From assembly GCF_000817775.3 (NCBI RefSeq), contig NZ_JTHE03000079.1, forward strand, positions 151,805-215,804: DNA of 64,000 bases. The letters are read 5' to 3'. A program made the translations under genes and the position numbers. The notes under the pieces are model-generated. The model had not been told where the DNA came from. It searched no databases and was given only the letters and a program-made list of their open reading frames with translations. The stretch is from Lyngbya confervoides BDU141951 (GTDB lineage: Bacteria; Cyanobacteriota; Cyanobacteriia; Thermosynechococcales; Thermosynechococcaceae). Each line of letters begins with the position of its first letter. Positions within the stretch are counted from its first letter, which is position 1. Below are positions 1-9,144 of this stretch, piece by piece.

Positions 1-451
1 TGGGTGCGGCTAGTTTACCCATCAGGCTAGACACATTGACAATGCGTCCTTCTTCCTTGCTAACCATCCGCTTCGCAATTAGACGTGTGACGGTGTAAGT
101 TCCAATTAAATTAAGGGCAATTTCTTCTTGGGCCTGGGATACATGAGCCTCCAAAAAGGGGACTTGATGCGCTATGCCAGCACAGTTCACCAGTAGATGA
201 ATGGGGCCATGTCGTTGCCATGCCTGGGCAATGACAATATTGACAACCACAGGTTGAGTTAAATCGAGGGGCAGCGAGACCGCCTCCACACCCAGATCCG
301 TAATCTCTGCCGCAACCTCAGCGAGATGTTGAGCATTTCGAGCCACCAAAATGATGCGATGCAGTCCCTGCTGGGCTAATGCTAGGGCAATGGCTCGACC
401 AATACCCCGAGACGCTCCGGTCACCAGAGCCGTTTTACCTTGAAAAGACAT
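1..451 (-). CDS. SDR family oxidoreductase, N-terminal part (runs off the window)
   Basis: The minus strand from the ATG at 451 stays open to the window edge and gives 150 residues of a short-chain dehydrogenase/reductase. The Rossmann glycine motif TGASRGIG lies near residues 11-18, the structural NCAG motif near residue 90, and VNVSS with the likely catalytic serine near residue 143. The YxxxK catalytic pair would lie beyond the edge. Members of this family carry out NAD(P)-dependent oxidoreduction of alcohols, ketones or acyl intermediates in the cytosol. The sequence does not reveal the substrate. It reads like the general 3-ketoacyl-reductase/short-chain alcohol dehydrogenase group. A weak GGAGGT-like stretch precedes the start. 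Confidence 0.85.
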   Translation of the reverse strand, partial: MSFQGKTALVTGASRGIGRAIALALAQQGLHRIILVARNAQHLAEVAAEITDLGVEAVSLPLDLTQPVVVNIVIAQAWQRHGPIHLLVNCAGIAHQVPFLEAHVSQAQEEIALNLIGTYTVTRLIAKRMVSKEEGRIVNVSSLMGKLAAP

Positions 452-1205
452 GTCAAATACCTCCGCAATTGAGGTTTCATGGGAGGAGGAACGGTTCCGG
501 GTCCACAGTTGAGACCGGACCAGACTCACCACTCATGAAACGCAAACAAACGTACGAATGGAGAAAACTAGAGATTAAAGTTCGAGATTCCTAAGCGCTC
601 AGGTCCGGTTCGGAACCGTCAATGGGGGCTTCGCCTGAGCTGCCATGAGAGAACCGAATAGTGATCAATGAGGATGAAATCATCAAACAGACCGCCCTTG
701 GGAGAGTTGAGGATCCAGATGATGACTGAAAACACGGTAGGCTGTTTAGATTCGATCCGTGCTTTGCAAGAGTGGATTTTAGCGTAAAGCAGTAGTGTTG
801 TTGGATGAGCCGTTGCTGATCACTGGATTTGAGATCAAACAAGCCGTAGAGAATTGCAGAGAATGTAGGACATGGACTTTAGACCTCCTAGATTCGAATA
901 ATCCAGCAGAATAACTTCACTGCCATACCCTAGCACCCGAAACAAGAACCTGCAACATTTCTTATTAAGCATTATTGAATCGTAACAACCTTTGTCTCCT
1001 GGGGGTTGACAAGGTTCCCTCCGAGAATGTTCCCGCCCCTGCCAAGGGATAGGATTTGACCGTTCAGAATAATTGGGGAACTGGGTAGATCCCTCCAGCA
1101 GACTCAGGGCGGTCCGGATCCGTGAGCAAAAATTGACACAGTATAATTCGAAGGGGATCTTCCTTGGGATCTGGCGCTATCACCTTCATCTGCTCACTGG
1201 GGGCC
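452..1205. other. Intergenic region without a convincing gene
   Basis: About 750 bases separate the SDR gene from the amylase and no reading frame here looks like a known protein. Two short palindromes stand out: GGAACGGTTCC at 488-498 and CGGTTCGGAACCG at 606-618. A minus-strand frame between about 620 and 800 is open for some 50 codons and looks slightly protein-like, but it has no start codon, so it may be a relic or chance. The divergent promoters of both flanking genes must lie here. Confidence 0.5.
1142..1147 (+). promoter_or_regulatory. Putative -10 box (TATAAT) upstream of the amylase gene
   Basis: A perfect TATAAT lies 64 bases before the preferred amylase ATG. A TTGACA sits only three bases upstream of it, too close to be its -35 element, and no good -35 is seen at 16-18 bases. 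If used, the transcript would start near 1154. That favours the ATG at 1206 over an in-frame TTG at 1164, which would leave a leader of only about ten bases. Confidence 0.35.
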
Positions 1206-2534
1206 ATGGCTATGCATAATGTTACGCTTCACGCCTTTAATTGGAGATATTCAGAAATTATCGACAAGCTCGACGCCATTCGATCTGCTGGGTATGGGGC
1301 TATCTTAATTCCGCCACCGGTTTATACTGAGCCGACTGGCGCCCCATGGTGGCAACGGTATCAACCCAAGGATTACCGCATCCTTCTTTCCTATTTGGGC
1401 GGCAAGCGCGACCTGGAACGCCTCATTGCTGCCTGTCACAGTGGTTTACCTAAATTGCAGGTCTACGCCGATCTCGTAATTAACCACATGGCCAATGAAG
1501 ACCGGCCCGATCGGTTTAATTTTCCAGGGGAAGCTGAACTGGCCCGCTACCGGCAGCACCCTGCCCTCTATGAAGAGAATCGGCTGTACGGGGATCTCAG
1601 CCATGGTCTTTTCTCTCCCTGGGATTTTAACCATGCCGGTGAAATTGATCCCCATGAATGGTCCGATCGCAATTCAGTGCAATTTCAAAATCTGTCGGGG
1701 CTTCCAGACTTGAAAGACGCGGATTGGGTCCTGGAACAACAGCGGAACTTGGTGAGCGCTTTGATCGAGATGGGGTTTGACGGCTTTCGCATTGACGCTA
1801 TCAAGCACATTACTGAACGCATGATTGATAACATTGCAGACCCAGCCCAGTCGCGCGATCGCTTTTGGTTTGGAGAGGTTTTGACCGGCAGCGATCGCGA
1901 TGAGGACATTTTTTTAGATCCCTTCTTAAGGGAAACCTGGATCTCAGCCTACGATTTTCCCCTCTTCCAAACGATTCGGGAAGCCTTTCGCTTTGGCGGA
2001 TCTCTAAGACTCCTGGCCGATCCCCAGAGCCAGGGAAACGCGCTGCCATGGAATCGCGCCGTCACCTTTGTGGTGAATCACGATATTCCCCATAATGATG
2101 GCTTTCGATTTTGGCTCTTAGATCCCCAGGATGAGCATCTTGCCTATGCCTATATCCTGGGCCGCGATGGCGGAGTTCCCCTGATATATTCTGACCACAA
2201 TGAATCCCATCACCCGGAGGATCGCGATCGCTGGTTTGAGATTTACAAACGACCTGACCTTGTTGCCATGATTCATTTCCACAATGCAGTCCATGGGCAA
2301 CCCATGCAGGTTCTGGCGGTGAACGATGTCGTTTTAGTGTTTCGCAGGGGAGATCGAGGAATCGTCGCCATTAATAAAAGCGGGACTCAGCAGGAGGTTA
2401 GCTTTAATACCTGGGGGTTGACCAACCCCGGTCAATATCATGACCTGATCCATCCCCAGGAACTGCAGTTATCCGGTCATCATTGCACGCTGGCGATCCC
2501 CGCTCGCACGGCTCAGATGTGGCTATTGCGTTGA
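1206..2534 (+). CDS. Alpha-amylase family glycoside hydrolase (GH13)
   Basis: This is a GH13 (beta/alpha)8-barrel enzyme of about 442 residues acting on alpha-glucans such as glycogen. The four conserved regions are visible in order: DLVINHM (region I), GFDGFRIDAIKH with the nucleophile Asp, FWFGEVL with the acid/base Glu, and VNHDIP with the transition-state Asp. There is no signal peptide, so it should act in the cytosol on storage glycogen or maltodextrins. It lacks the extra domains of branching or debranching enzymes. I chose the ATG at 1206 because homology-like sequence (VTLHAFNW) begins right after it; an in-frame TTG at 1164 with AAGGGG upstream is the alternative. The exact specificity (amylase or glucan transferase) cannot be read from sequence alone. 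Confidence 0.85.
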   Translation: MAMHNVTLHAFNWRYSEIIDKLDAIRSAGYGAILIPPPVYTEPTGAPWWQRYQPKDYRILLSYLGGKRDLERLIAACHSGLPKLQVYADLVINHMANEDRPDRFNFPGEAELARYRQHPALYEENRLYGDLSHGLFSPWDFNHAGEIDPHEWSDRNSVQFQNLSGLPDLKDADWVLEQQRNLVSALIEMGFDGFRIDAIKHITERMIDNIADPAQSRDRFWFGEVLTGSDRDEDIFLDPFLRETWISAYDFPLFQTIREAFRFGGSLRLLADPQSQGNALPWNRAVTFVVNHDIPHNDGFRFWLLDPQDEHLAYAYILGRDGGVPLIYSDHNESHHPEDRDRWFEIYKRPDLVAMIHFHNAVHGQPMQVLAVNDVVLVFRRGDRGIVAINKSGTQQEVSFNTWGLTNPGQYHDLIHPQELQLSGHHCTLAIPARTAQMWLLR

Positions 2535-2649
2535 ACGGAAGGGAGAGACTGGGATATTCGGTCTGGGGCGTGCAGGGTTTGGAGCGTACAGAGTCTGGAG
2601 CGTACAGGGCCAAGAGAGGCCTCCATCCACCGTCCCCCCTCGCCCCTCC

Positions 2650-3033
2650 TCAGGAATCAATGCGATAGCGGATGAGCCTGCGAATGGTCGGCAGCGATAG
2701 ATGCAGCTCATGGGCGATCGCAGCTTCAATCTCCGTAAATTCAACCAGCGGATATTCAAACTCAAGTTCCTGAAGCGCACTACCGCTGGTTTGAACGGTT
2801 ACCTCGGTTCTGCCTGAGTCGCGATCAATCTCGGCATCCAGGGAGGTAATCGTCAGGGATAGGGACAGCGTAATCGGCGGCTGGACCTGAGTGCTGAGTC
2901 TTTCCGGATCCCTAGCGGGTTGACCCATGACCCAATGACTGAGCCCCGCTGATCCCAGCCAGAAACCAGCGCCGATCAGGGGAAGCGGTAACCAGAATTC
3001 CAGGCCAAGCAGGGGGAGGATTCGTTTCGCCAT
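2650..3033 (-). CDS. Hypothetical membrane-anchored protein
   Basis: A protein of about 127 residues that I do not recognise. After a short basic start (MAKR) comes one hydrophobic segment (about residues 8-30) that could be a membrane anchor or uncleaved signal. A polar domain follows with alternating beta-like stretches, ending in an acidic and then basic tail (RRLIRYRID). It is divergent from the two-component pair next door, with 63 bases between starts, so the two could share a control region. A longer start seven codons upstream is possible. Codon usage matches its neighbours, which supports a real gene. Confidence 0.55.
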   Translation of the reverse strand: MAKRILPLLGLEFWLPLPLIGAGFWLGSAGLSHWVMGQPARDPERLSTQVQPPITLSLSLTITSLDAEIDRDSGRTEVTVQTSGSALQELEFEYPLVEFTEIEAAIAHELHLSLPTIRRLIRYRIDS

Positions 3034-3096
3034 GATATTCCAGGGGCAATTCACACGTTAAATTGATGATAAAGCCCCTCCTCCTGGCGTTCGCAA

Positions 3097-3777
3097 ATGA
3101 AAATTTTGTTGGTTGAAGATGATCCCATTCAGCTTGATCCGCTCAAGGCTGCGCTCCTCAAGGCCGGACATGGGGTGGATGCGGTGGAGGATGGGGCGAT
3201 GGCCCAGGATTTAATGGACCAGATCGACTATGATTTGCTGATTTTAGACTGGATGCTGCCAAACTACAGCGGCGTTGAGCTTTGTCGGCGCTATCGCCAA
3301 GGGGGAAAGGTGGCACCTGTACTGATGCTAACCGCCAAAGATGCGATTGCCGATCGCGTCACTGGTCTCGATGCGGGTGCGGATGATTACCTGGTCAAGC
3401 CCGTGAATCTAACGGAGTTTTTAGCGCGGGTGCGGGCCTTGGGACGGCGATCGCCTCTCTGGCAAGGGGATATCCTTACCCTGGCAGACTTACAGCTCGA
3501 TCGTCACACCCTGACTTTGCAGCGACAGAATCAGAGCCTTCGCTTGTCCAACCGCGAATTTCAGCTGATGGAATACCTGATGCGCTATCCCCGGCAGGTG
3601 TTAACCCACGCGCAGATTGAACAGGCGCTTTGGGAATGGGATCGGGTGCCCGATAGCAAGGCCATTGTTACCCTGGTCTACCGTTTGCGCCAGCGCCTGC
3701 AAACACTAGGCGCTGAGGACTGGCTGCAGTCCATCTACGGCATGGGCTATCGTCTGGCGGAGCCGGGAACGGTGTAG
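3097..3777 (+). CDS. rppA: OmpR/PhoB-type response regulator, RppA/NrsR-like
   Basis: A 226-residue two-domain response regulator. The receiver domain (about 1-120) has the acidic pair EDD at 7-9, the phospho-acceptor Asp51 in LILDWMLP, the conserved Thr/Ser position (MLTAKD) and Lys in DDYLVKP. A winged-helix DNA-binding domain follows (about 130-222, ending in the typical YGMGYRL wing). The sequence resembles cyanobacterial RppA/NrsR, studied in Synechocystis in redox and nickel responses. The sensor kinase starts five bases after the stop, so the two are co-transcribed. No nickel-efflux genes are adjacent, so the inducing signal here is unknown. Confidence 0.8.
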   Translation: MKILLVEDDPIQLDPLKAALLKAGHGVDAVEDGAMAQDLMDQIDYDLLILDWMLPNYSGVELCRRYRQGGKVAPVLMLTAKDAIADRVTGLDAGADDYLVKPVNLTEFLARVRALGRRSPLWQGDILTLADLQLDRHTLTLQRQNQSLRLSNREFQLMEYLMRYPRQVLTHAQIEQALWEWDRVPDSKAIVTLVYRLRQRLQTLGAEDWLQSIYGMGYRLAEPGTV

Positions 3778-3782
3778 TCTGG

Positions 3783-5057
3783 ATGTTTGATCGTAGCCGC
3801 CGCCGCTTGGCCCAATGGTTTACGCTGTCCATGGGCAGTATCTTGATTCTTTTCGCGGTGCTGCTTTATCTGCGAGAAGCCCGCGATCGCTTACAAAACT
3901 TTGACAGCACCCTCTATGCCACCAGCCAAACCATGATGGGGGGTCTCGAAGAGCTTGAGTATCAGGGGCAGCGGCAGGTTGATCTGGAAGATGTGCCCCT
4001 GCTGGGCCAAGACTCTCGCCTGCTTGAGACCCGCCTGATCTTTGCCCGCTGGTACAGTTCCCAGCGACAGGTGCAGCAATTTTTCGGCCCCTTTCCTCCC
4101 GAACAACTCAGGGCCCCCATGGGCTTTGTCACCCTGTCCGATCCAGACAGCTCCGATCGATTACGGCAGCTGACCCTGCCCGTGTACCGGGGCGATGTCC
4201 TACTGGGGTATGTGCAGATTGCGGCTTCGCTGTCCTCCGTCCAGGTTCCCCTCCAAAACCTCCAGATTTTTCTGACCCTGGGGGTGCCGGTGGCGCTGGG
4301 GACCATCGCGCTCACGGGCTGGTGGTTAGGCGGACGAGCCATGGCCCCCATTCGCCAGTCCTATCAGCAACTGCAGCAGTTTACCGCTGCGGCCTCCCAT
4401 GAACTGCGGGCGCCGCTAGCAGGCATTATCAGCAACGCCCAAGTGGGCCTGATGGACCCCATTGATCCCCAAGAACAGTCGACTCGGCTATCCACGATTG
4501 CAGCCGTGGCCGAAGAGATGAGTCACCTGGTCAGTCAGCTTCTGTTTCTGGCTCGCCAGCCGGGCACCTTACCTGCTAACGTGCTGCAAACGGTCGATGG
4601 GCAGCAGTTTCTGCAGCAGGTCATGGACACCCTTGCCCCCCAGGTCATGGCCAAACCGTTAACCCTCCAAACGAGCTTTCCGGCATCCCCGGTGGACTTA
4701 ACGGTGGAGTCTGATTTAATGCGGCAGGCGATCGCCAATCTACTGAGCAACGCCTGTCGCTACACACCCGCGGGTGGAACCATTACGGTTTCGTTGAAGC
4801 CCTCGCACCGCTGGATTGTAATTGCCGTTGCGGATACCGGTATCGGCATTGCTGCCGCCGATCTGCCCCATATCTTCGATCATTTTTATCGCTGTGATGG
4901 GGTGCGATCGCGTCAGACCGGGGGCTTTGGATTGGGACTGGCCATTGCCCGACAGATTGTTGAGGCCCATCAAGGAACCCTCACCGTCACCAGTGCACCG
5001 GAGGTTGGATCCACCTTTGAGATTCGCCTCCCCCGCACCACTGATATTTTTCTGTGA
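3783..5057 (+). CDS. rppB: Sensor histidine kinase, RppB/NrsS-like
   Basis: A membrane histidine kinase of 424 residues. TM1 lies near residues 13-30, then a periplasmic sensor region of about 130 residues, TM2 near 160-185, and the cytoplasmic kinase core. The H-box is SHELRAPLAG with the phospho-accepting His, and the ATP-binding domain shows LLSNACRYTP (N-box), DTGIGI (G1) and GFGLGLAIAR (G2). It should phosphorylate the response regulator encoded immediately upstream. There is no obvious HAMP consensus between TM2 and the H-box. The pairing and sequence fit RppB/NrsS; the ligand cannot be deduced. Confidence 0.8.
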   Translation: MFDRSRRRLAQWFTLSMGSILILFAVLLYLREARDRLQNFDSTLYATSQTMMGGLEELEYQGQRQVDLEDVPLLGQDSRLLETRLIFARWYSSQRQVQQFFGPFPPEQLRAPMGFVTLSDPDSSDRLRQLTLPVYRGDVLLGYVQIAASLSSVQVPLQNLQIFLTLGVPVALGTIALTGWWLGGRAMAPIRQSYQQLQQFTAAASHELRAPLAGIISNAQVGLMDPIDPQEQSTRLSTIAAVAEEMSHLVSQLLFLARQPGTLPANVLQTVDGQQFLQQVMDTLAPQVMAKPLTLQTSFPASPVDLTVESDLMRQAIANLLSNACRYTPAGGTITVSLKPSHRWIVIAVADTGIGIAAADLPHIFDHFYRCDGVRSRQTGGFGLGLAIARQIVEAHQGTLTVTSAPEVGSTFEIRLPRTTDIFL

Positions 5058-5141
5058 CTTTTGCCTGTCACACTAAATCATCCTAGATCATGCGTGATCC
5101 CGCGGGGATCTCGCGTCTCTCACATCTACTGGAGGTGTCTC

Positions 5142-5549
5142 ATGAAGAAACGATTCATCGGCGCAGGGGTGGTGCTGGCCGCTGCGATCGCCATTCCCAC
5201 CATCGCCCTCACTCAAAGCGGTCCAGACAGCCGAGGGACTCGCCAGGCCGCAAACGTTCCCCTAAAGCCCACCGGAACCCTGGCTCAGACCCACACCAGT
5301 ATCGAAGACGCGCGGGCGCCGCACAGCACCACCCTATCGGGTACAATCACCCGCATTTCTGGAGATGACTTTATCCTGGATGACGGCACTGGGAAAATTT
5401 GGGTTGAAGCAGAGTTGCGCCCCCTTCGTCGCGCTAATCTGACCGAAGGTGAAACAGTGAGCGTTACTGGCTATCTGGATGAAAACGAGCTCGAAGCCTA
5501 TCGCATCACCCGCGCCAATGGCGAAACCATTGACATCCTTGATGACTAG
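5142..5549 (+). CDS. Secreted OB-fold domain protein
   Basis: A 135-residue protein with an N-terminal signal peptide (MKKRFIGAGVVLAAAIAIP, cleavage probably after the ALTQ region). A flexible segment leads into a small beta-barrel domain (SGTITRISGDDFILDDG, then ALTEGETVSVTGYL-like spacing) resembling the bacterial OB-fold family of periplasmic proteins. The start is set by a strong GGAGG seven bases upstream. It lies 84 bases after the sensor kinase on the same strand and may be a target or partner of that system, which is inference. Function unknown; OB-fold secreted proteins often bind small ligands or cations. Confidence 0.65.
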   Translation: MKKRFIGAGVVLAAAIAIPTIALTQSGPDSRGTRQAANVPLKPTGTLAQTHTSIEDARAPHSTTLSGTITRISGDDFILDDGTGKIWVEAELRPLRRANLTEGETVSVTGYLDENELEAYRITRANGETIDILDD

Positions 5550-5565
5550 GGGGACTCAGAGGACT

Positions 5566-5592
5566 GGGGGGACTCCCCAAAGGGAGCCCCCC
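5566..5592. terminator. GC-rich stem-loop after the OB-fold gene
   Basis: GGGGGGACTCCC pairs with GGGAGCCCCCC around a CAAA loop, with one bulged T. It begins 16 bases after the stop codon. No T-run follows, so it may terminate poorly or act as a 3' stabiliser. The flanking bases look like a repeated cyanobacterial intergenic sequence, but I cannot confirm that here. Confidence 0.4.
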
Positions 5593-5882
5593 AAGGCACG
5601 CCCATCCCTAAGCTTGCTTCTAAGCAGTAGATCGATGTTTGGGGTGGCTCTAAAGAATAGGGCAAAGAAATTTAGTGAATCATCCATGACATTACCCCAA
5701 TAGCCGTGTTGAGGGGTGGATATGGTTGTTTTCTTCATTGATTGCCCCTTGCTCACTGGCCTCAGTTCCGGTTTTCTAGGGGGATTCCCGGCCTTCGGCA
5801 GGGTGTCCCCTGGGTGGGCCAAGCCCTTACTGAGACTACCCAAGCTACGGGTTGTTAGATCCTCTGTCCCCGTTTCCCTGTG
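5593..5882. other. Intergenic region
   Basis: Nearly 300 bases with no convincing gene. A minus-strand open frame of 122 codons crosses the region, but its sequence is low in typical protein features and it would overlap the hairpin and the start of the PAP2 gene. The promoter of the PAP2 gene presumably lies here; no clear -35/-10 pair was seen. Confidence 0.4.
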
Positions 5883-6590
5883 ATGATGAAGCGTTTTCTC
5901 CCTCAACTGACTAGGTTTTGGCACACCAGGATTCGTTCTTCCCTGGCTGTCCTCATGTCCTGCGCCAGTGGACTCTGGTTCAGTATTTGCCTGTTGGTGC
6001 TCTACGCTCTTGCTGAGCTTTCGGATGAAGTGTTAGAACAAGAAGCCTTTGCCTTCGACAAAGCTATTCTGCTGTATCTACATCAGCACGCAACTCCAAT
6101 GCTGGATGCACTGATGATCCACATTACGCGGCTGGCCGATCCCAAAACCGTCGTGCCGATCGCGATCGCTGTCTTCCTCTTTCTACGATGGCGCCACCAT
6201 CGTTTAGAAGCCAGGTTCTTTGCCCTCAATGCGTTGGGGGGTGTGGTTCTGAGCTATGGACTCAAACTCATTTTCAATAAGCCCAGACCCCAACTTTGGT
6301 CCCAAATGATTTCCGAAGAATCCTTCAGCTATCCCAGCGGCCATGCCCTTGGCTCAGTGGTGATTTACGGCTTTCTGGCTCATCTCCTCGCCTATCTTTA
6401 TCCCCCCTATTGCTTCCTATTTTACGGCATTGCTGGGGTGCTGATCGTCGCAATTGGGTTCAGTCGCCTTTACCTTGGAGTTCACTGGCCTACAGACGTT
6501 CTCGCTGGTTATGGAGTGGGATTTCTATGGGTTTCGGTTTGCCTTATGCTGATGCGGCTCCAAAAGATAAAGGATTCAGATCCAGCGTAA
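5883..6590 (+). CDS. PAP2 superfamily phosphatase, membrane-bound
   Basis: A membrane phosphatase of about 235 residues with five to six hydrophobic segments. All three PAP2 signature motifs are present in order: KLIFNKPRP (KxxxxxxRP), YPSGHA (PSGH) and SRLYLGVHWPTD (SRxxxxxHxxxD), carrying the catalytic histidines. Such enzymes dephosphorylate phosphatidic acid, undecaprenyl pyrophosphate or related lipids on the outer face of the membrane. Two adjacent ATG codons and a preceding GTG all fit as start; no clear Shine-Dalgarno helps. The precise lipid substrate is not evident, and nearby genes give no pathway clue. Confidence 0.85.
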   Translation: MMKRFLPQLTRFWHTRIRSSLAVLMSCASGLWFSICLLVLYALAELSDEVLEQEAFAFDKAILLYLHQHATPMLDALMIHITRLADPKTVVPIAIAVFLFLRWRHHRLEARFFALNALGGVVLSYGLKLIFNKPRPQLWSQMISEESFSYPSGHALGSVVIYGFLAHLLAYLYPPYCFLFYGIAGVLIVAIGFSRLYLGVHWPTDVLAGYGVGFLWVSVCLMLMRLQKIKDSDPA

Positions 6591-6966
6591 ATTAAACATT
6601 CTGCGCTGGAGAAGGATCGCCTATCTGCTCTTCGGACTCTCCCTGGGAATCCTGTGTGCATCCTACTGTTGCCATGGCGAATTTTCCTGCCCCGATTCTC
6701 CTGCCCCGGTATGCCTCCCAGGCGCAAAATCCCTTGATGGATCAGACGGTTTGCGTCAACTAGCACGCTACCGAACTTGGCCCACAGCTTCAGCTCTGTA
6801 ACCTTCACAGGATTAAATCCAGGCAACCGCACCTAAAAAGGGTGCAAACTTAACGCACGCAAATCTGAGGGGAAAGCCCACCCCCCAGCCCCTCTCCAAT
6901 TTCAGGACCCAGGAGCCGCGCACCTGGATCAAGGCAAACACAGATTTTATGAAGCTGGATCTTGCC
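6591..6966. other. Intergenic region between convergent genes
   Basis: About 375 bases lie between the PAP2 gene and the end of the nSTAND gene. No open frame with protein-like composition is seen. The stretch is rich in short C-runs (around 6880-6895) and has no strong hairpin with a T-tail, so I see no clear terminator for either gene. Confidence 0.4.
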
Positions 6967-9144
6967 TTAGGGGATCGCGTCCACCAAATGGGCCGCAATC
7001 CAGCCATCCTGAGAGTAACCCGCAGGAGCCTTAATCTTATACCAGCGATAGTTCCCTCGATCTCGCCCGTTATTATCGAGAACCTGAATCGGCGTGTTGC
7101 CCCTGAGCTGGTAGAGAACGGGGTGGTCAGTGCCAGGCCCTTGACGCACATTTCTCAAATAGCGGGTGGGGCCAGTCACCTTGTAAGCAGTCGGGTGTTG
7201 CGGCGTCTGACTCCCCTGGGAACTCAGCAATAAACTAGCGTTCATGGCCTGTAATTTCTCAAGGGCCAACTGTTCTTCAATCTGTTTCGCCTCAAGCTCT
7301 TGAATAATCCGATTGATTTCTTCAATCTTACCGGTTTGCTTCTGCAGAGCCTCCAAGGCTCCCCGAATTTCATTGCGCTCGTATTCCACTTCCTTGCGAG
7401 CGGCGTCGGTTTTTTGGCGGGCGGCCTCAGCTTCTCGCCATTTAAACGTGGCAAAGAGACTTAACCCTAACAGTAGACACCCCACCGAAATCACCGCGCC
7501 TGTGAGCATCCGGGTTTTCATTTGTGCAGCTTGTTGACTGCGTTGCACAAATCGGGATTCTAGATCATTTAAATCAGTATACGTTTGCGCTTCTTCCAGC
7601 AAGGATCCCCGCAGCAGCACGTTGGGATCACGTTGGCGTTCCTTCCACTGCTCGGCAGCTGCGCTTAAACTAGACCGACGCCGCAGCGAAACTCGCTCGT
7701 CCTCGATCCACCCTAAAAATCGCGGCCAGTTGCGAATGAGCGCTTCATGGGAAATCTCTATTTGATTATTCTTGGCCGTTTTATGACTCGACTGTCGGAT
7801 CAGTTGGACCTGGTCTAACTTACTCAGGACCCGATCAATCCGGTCATTATCGTCCGGAATCGAATATAGGTCTTCCTTCACAATTCTCTGGCTGGTGACT
7901 TCTAAGCCCTGATTGACCCGAACCATCCGCAACAGGATTCGTTTGGCCGTTTCCCGATCCTCTGGAATGAGCTGGTTATAGAATTCATCTGCACTGTGGG
8001 CCAGCGCTTCCCGAGCTCCTCCGAGGTTTTGGTAGGTCGAATAGGTGACAACATTCTGCTCCCGCTGCTCCCAAAGTTTCAGCAACACAAATTGGAGCAG
8101 AGGTAACGCAGCAGGTTCTCCCAGCACATCGGCAATTAATCGATCAACCACACCCTCTTCAAACTTGAGTCCCACCTTTTCCGCCGGCTTTTGAATAGCA
8201 TCTCGAAGCTCAGCGGCATTGAGGGGCAAAACCCGAATCTGGGCCGTTTCAAAGAATTGATAAAAGTTAGAGAGCAGGGCAACCTTGTTTTCAAAGTCAC
8301 TCCGCATGGTGAGAATTAGGTAGATCTGGGGCTTCGTTTCATCCTCTAGAAGAGCCACCAAGCTGTCAATAAAGGGGGAACGATGGGCTTGCTGGCAGAG
8401 GGTAAAGACTTCTTCGAACTGATCCATGACCAACACTGCCGGGCGATGGGCAGAAAGTTCTCGGATGAGGTCGGGCAGGTCCCCTGGCTGGTGACTCAGT
8501 CGCAGAGTCTGCGATTCTATCCAGCCTGACTCAGTTTGGTCCGGTGGACACAGGCCCTTCACCAGACTACGAATCGGATCGTTGCCAGGAACCATTGCCG
8601 GGAAATAATGCCACTGATCGCTGTGATCCAATCCTCCCGCTTTAAGGTTTGGAATAAGTCCTCCCAGAACAATTGAGGATTTTCCGCTGCCAGAGGATCC
8701 CACCACAGGAAGCAAGCGTTGGGATTGGAGGCGAGTCAACAACATTTTTACCATTCGCCGCCGACCAAAGAAGAAGGGGGCATCTCCTTCTCCGAAGGCG
8801 TTGAGCCCCCGGTAAGGGCAATCTTGATCCGCTAAAAGCGGGGCCAGGGCAATATCAAATTCTGCCAGAGAGACGTCCTGACTGGCACAGTTGGCTCGTA
8901 ATAAAACGGAATTCCAGTAATCTAGCAACCCCTGGGCCGCAAGGCGATCCTCATCGTTATCGAGGAAGGTTCCTGTTTCCCGCCCTTGGAGGATAAAGCG
9001 CTTAATTTCAGAAAAGAGAGGCTTGTGCGCGGCAATACGGTTGAACTTTTGCAGTAAGGCTCGATGAGCAATTCGCATGGCTGAAAAAGAGGGAAAAGAG
9101 ACCTCCTTCGCCGGGATCTCTGGGGGAGGGACGGGATGATTCAT
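6967..9144 (-). CDS. nSTAND1 NTPase with TM segment, coiled coil and C-terminal SH3 domain
   Basis: A 725-residue STAND-class signalling ATPase. Residues 1-110 form a helical leader common to this group (MRIAHRALLQ, then AAQGLLDYWNSVL). The NTPase domain starts at CPYRGLNAF, with Walker A GSSGSGKSS at about 149-157 and Walker B VLVMDQFEE at about 237-245. A winged-helix-like part ends in SHEALIRNWPR. Then come a TM helix (about 555-577), a charged coiled coil and a bacterial SH3 domain (RNVRQGPGTDHPV) at the C-terminus. Its start overlaps the stop of the CHAT gene by four bases (ATGA), so the two are translationally coupled. STAND proteins sense a trigger and oligomerise; with a CHAT protease partner this suggests a cell-death or anti-phage role (inference). 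Confidence 0.85.
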   Translation of the reverse strand: MNHPVPPPEIPAKEVSFPSFSAMRIAHRALLQKFNRIAAHKPLFSEIKRFILQGRETGTFLDNDEDRLAAQGLLDYWNSVLLRANCASQDVSLAEFDIALAPLLADQDCPYRGLNAFGEGDAPFFFGRRRMVKMLLTRLQSQRLLPVVGSSGSGKSSIVLGGLIPNLKAGGLDHSDQWHYFPAMVPGNDPIRSLVKGLCPPDQTESGWIESQTLRLSHQPGDLPDLIRELSAHRPAVLVMDQFEEVFTLCQQAHRSPFIDSLVALLEDETKPQIYLILTMRSDFENKVALLSNFYQFFETAQIRVLPLNAAELRDAIQKPAEKVGLKFEEGVVDRLIADVLGEPAALPLLQFVLLKLWEQREQNVVTYSTYQNLGGAREALAHSADEFYNQLIPEDRETAKRILLRMVRVNQGLEVTSQRIVKEDLYSIPDDNDRIDRVLSKLDQVQLIRQSSHKTAKNNQIEISHEALIRNWPRFLGWIEDERVSLRRRSSLSAAAEQWKERQRDPNVLLRGSLLEEAQTYTDLNDLESRFVQRSQQAAQMKTRMLTGAVISVGCLLLGLSLFATFKWREAEAARQKTDAARKEVEYERNEIRGALEALQKQTGKIEEINRIIQELEAKQIEEQLALEKLQAMNASLLLSSQGSQTPQHPTAYKVTGPTRYLRNVRQGPGTDHPVLYQLRGNTPIQVLDNNGRDRGNYRWYKIKAPAGYSQDGWIAAHLVDAIP

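Noticed and set aside
591..842. An 83-codon minus-strand frame near the left end
   Set aside because: No homology that I recognise. Another minus-strand frame over the same bases looks as protein-like but lacks a start, so neither is convincing.
1133..1147. TTGACA and TATAAT before the amylase as a full promoter
   Set aside because: Only three bases separate them; the -10 may be real but the TTGACA cannot be its -35.
5556..5924. A 122-codon minus-strand frame between the OB-fold and PAP2 genes
   Set aside because: It spans a GC-rich hairpin and the start of PAP2 and looks like translated repeat sequence.
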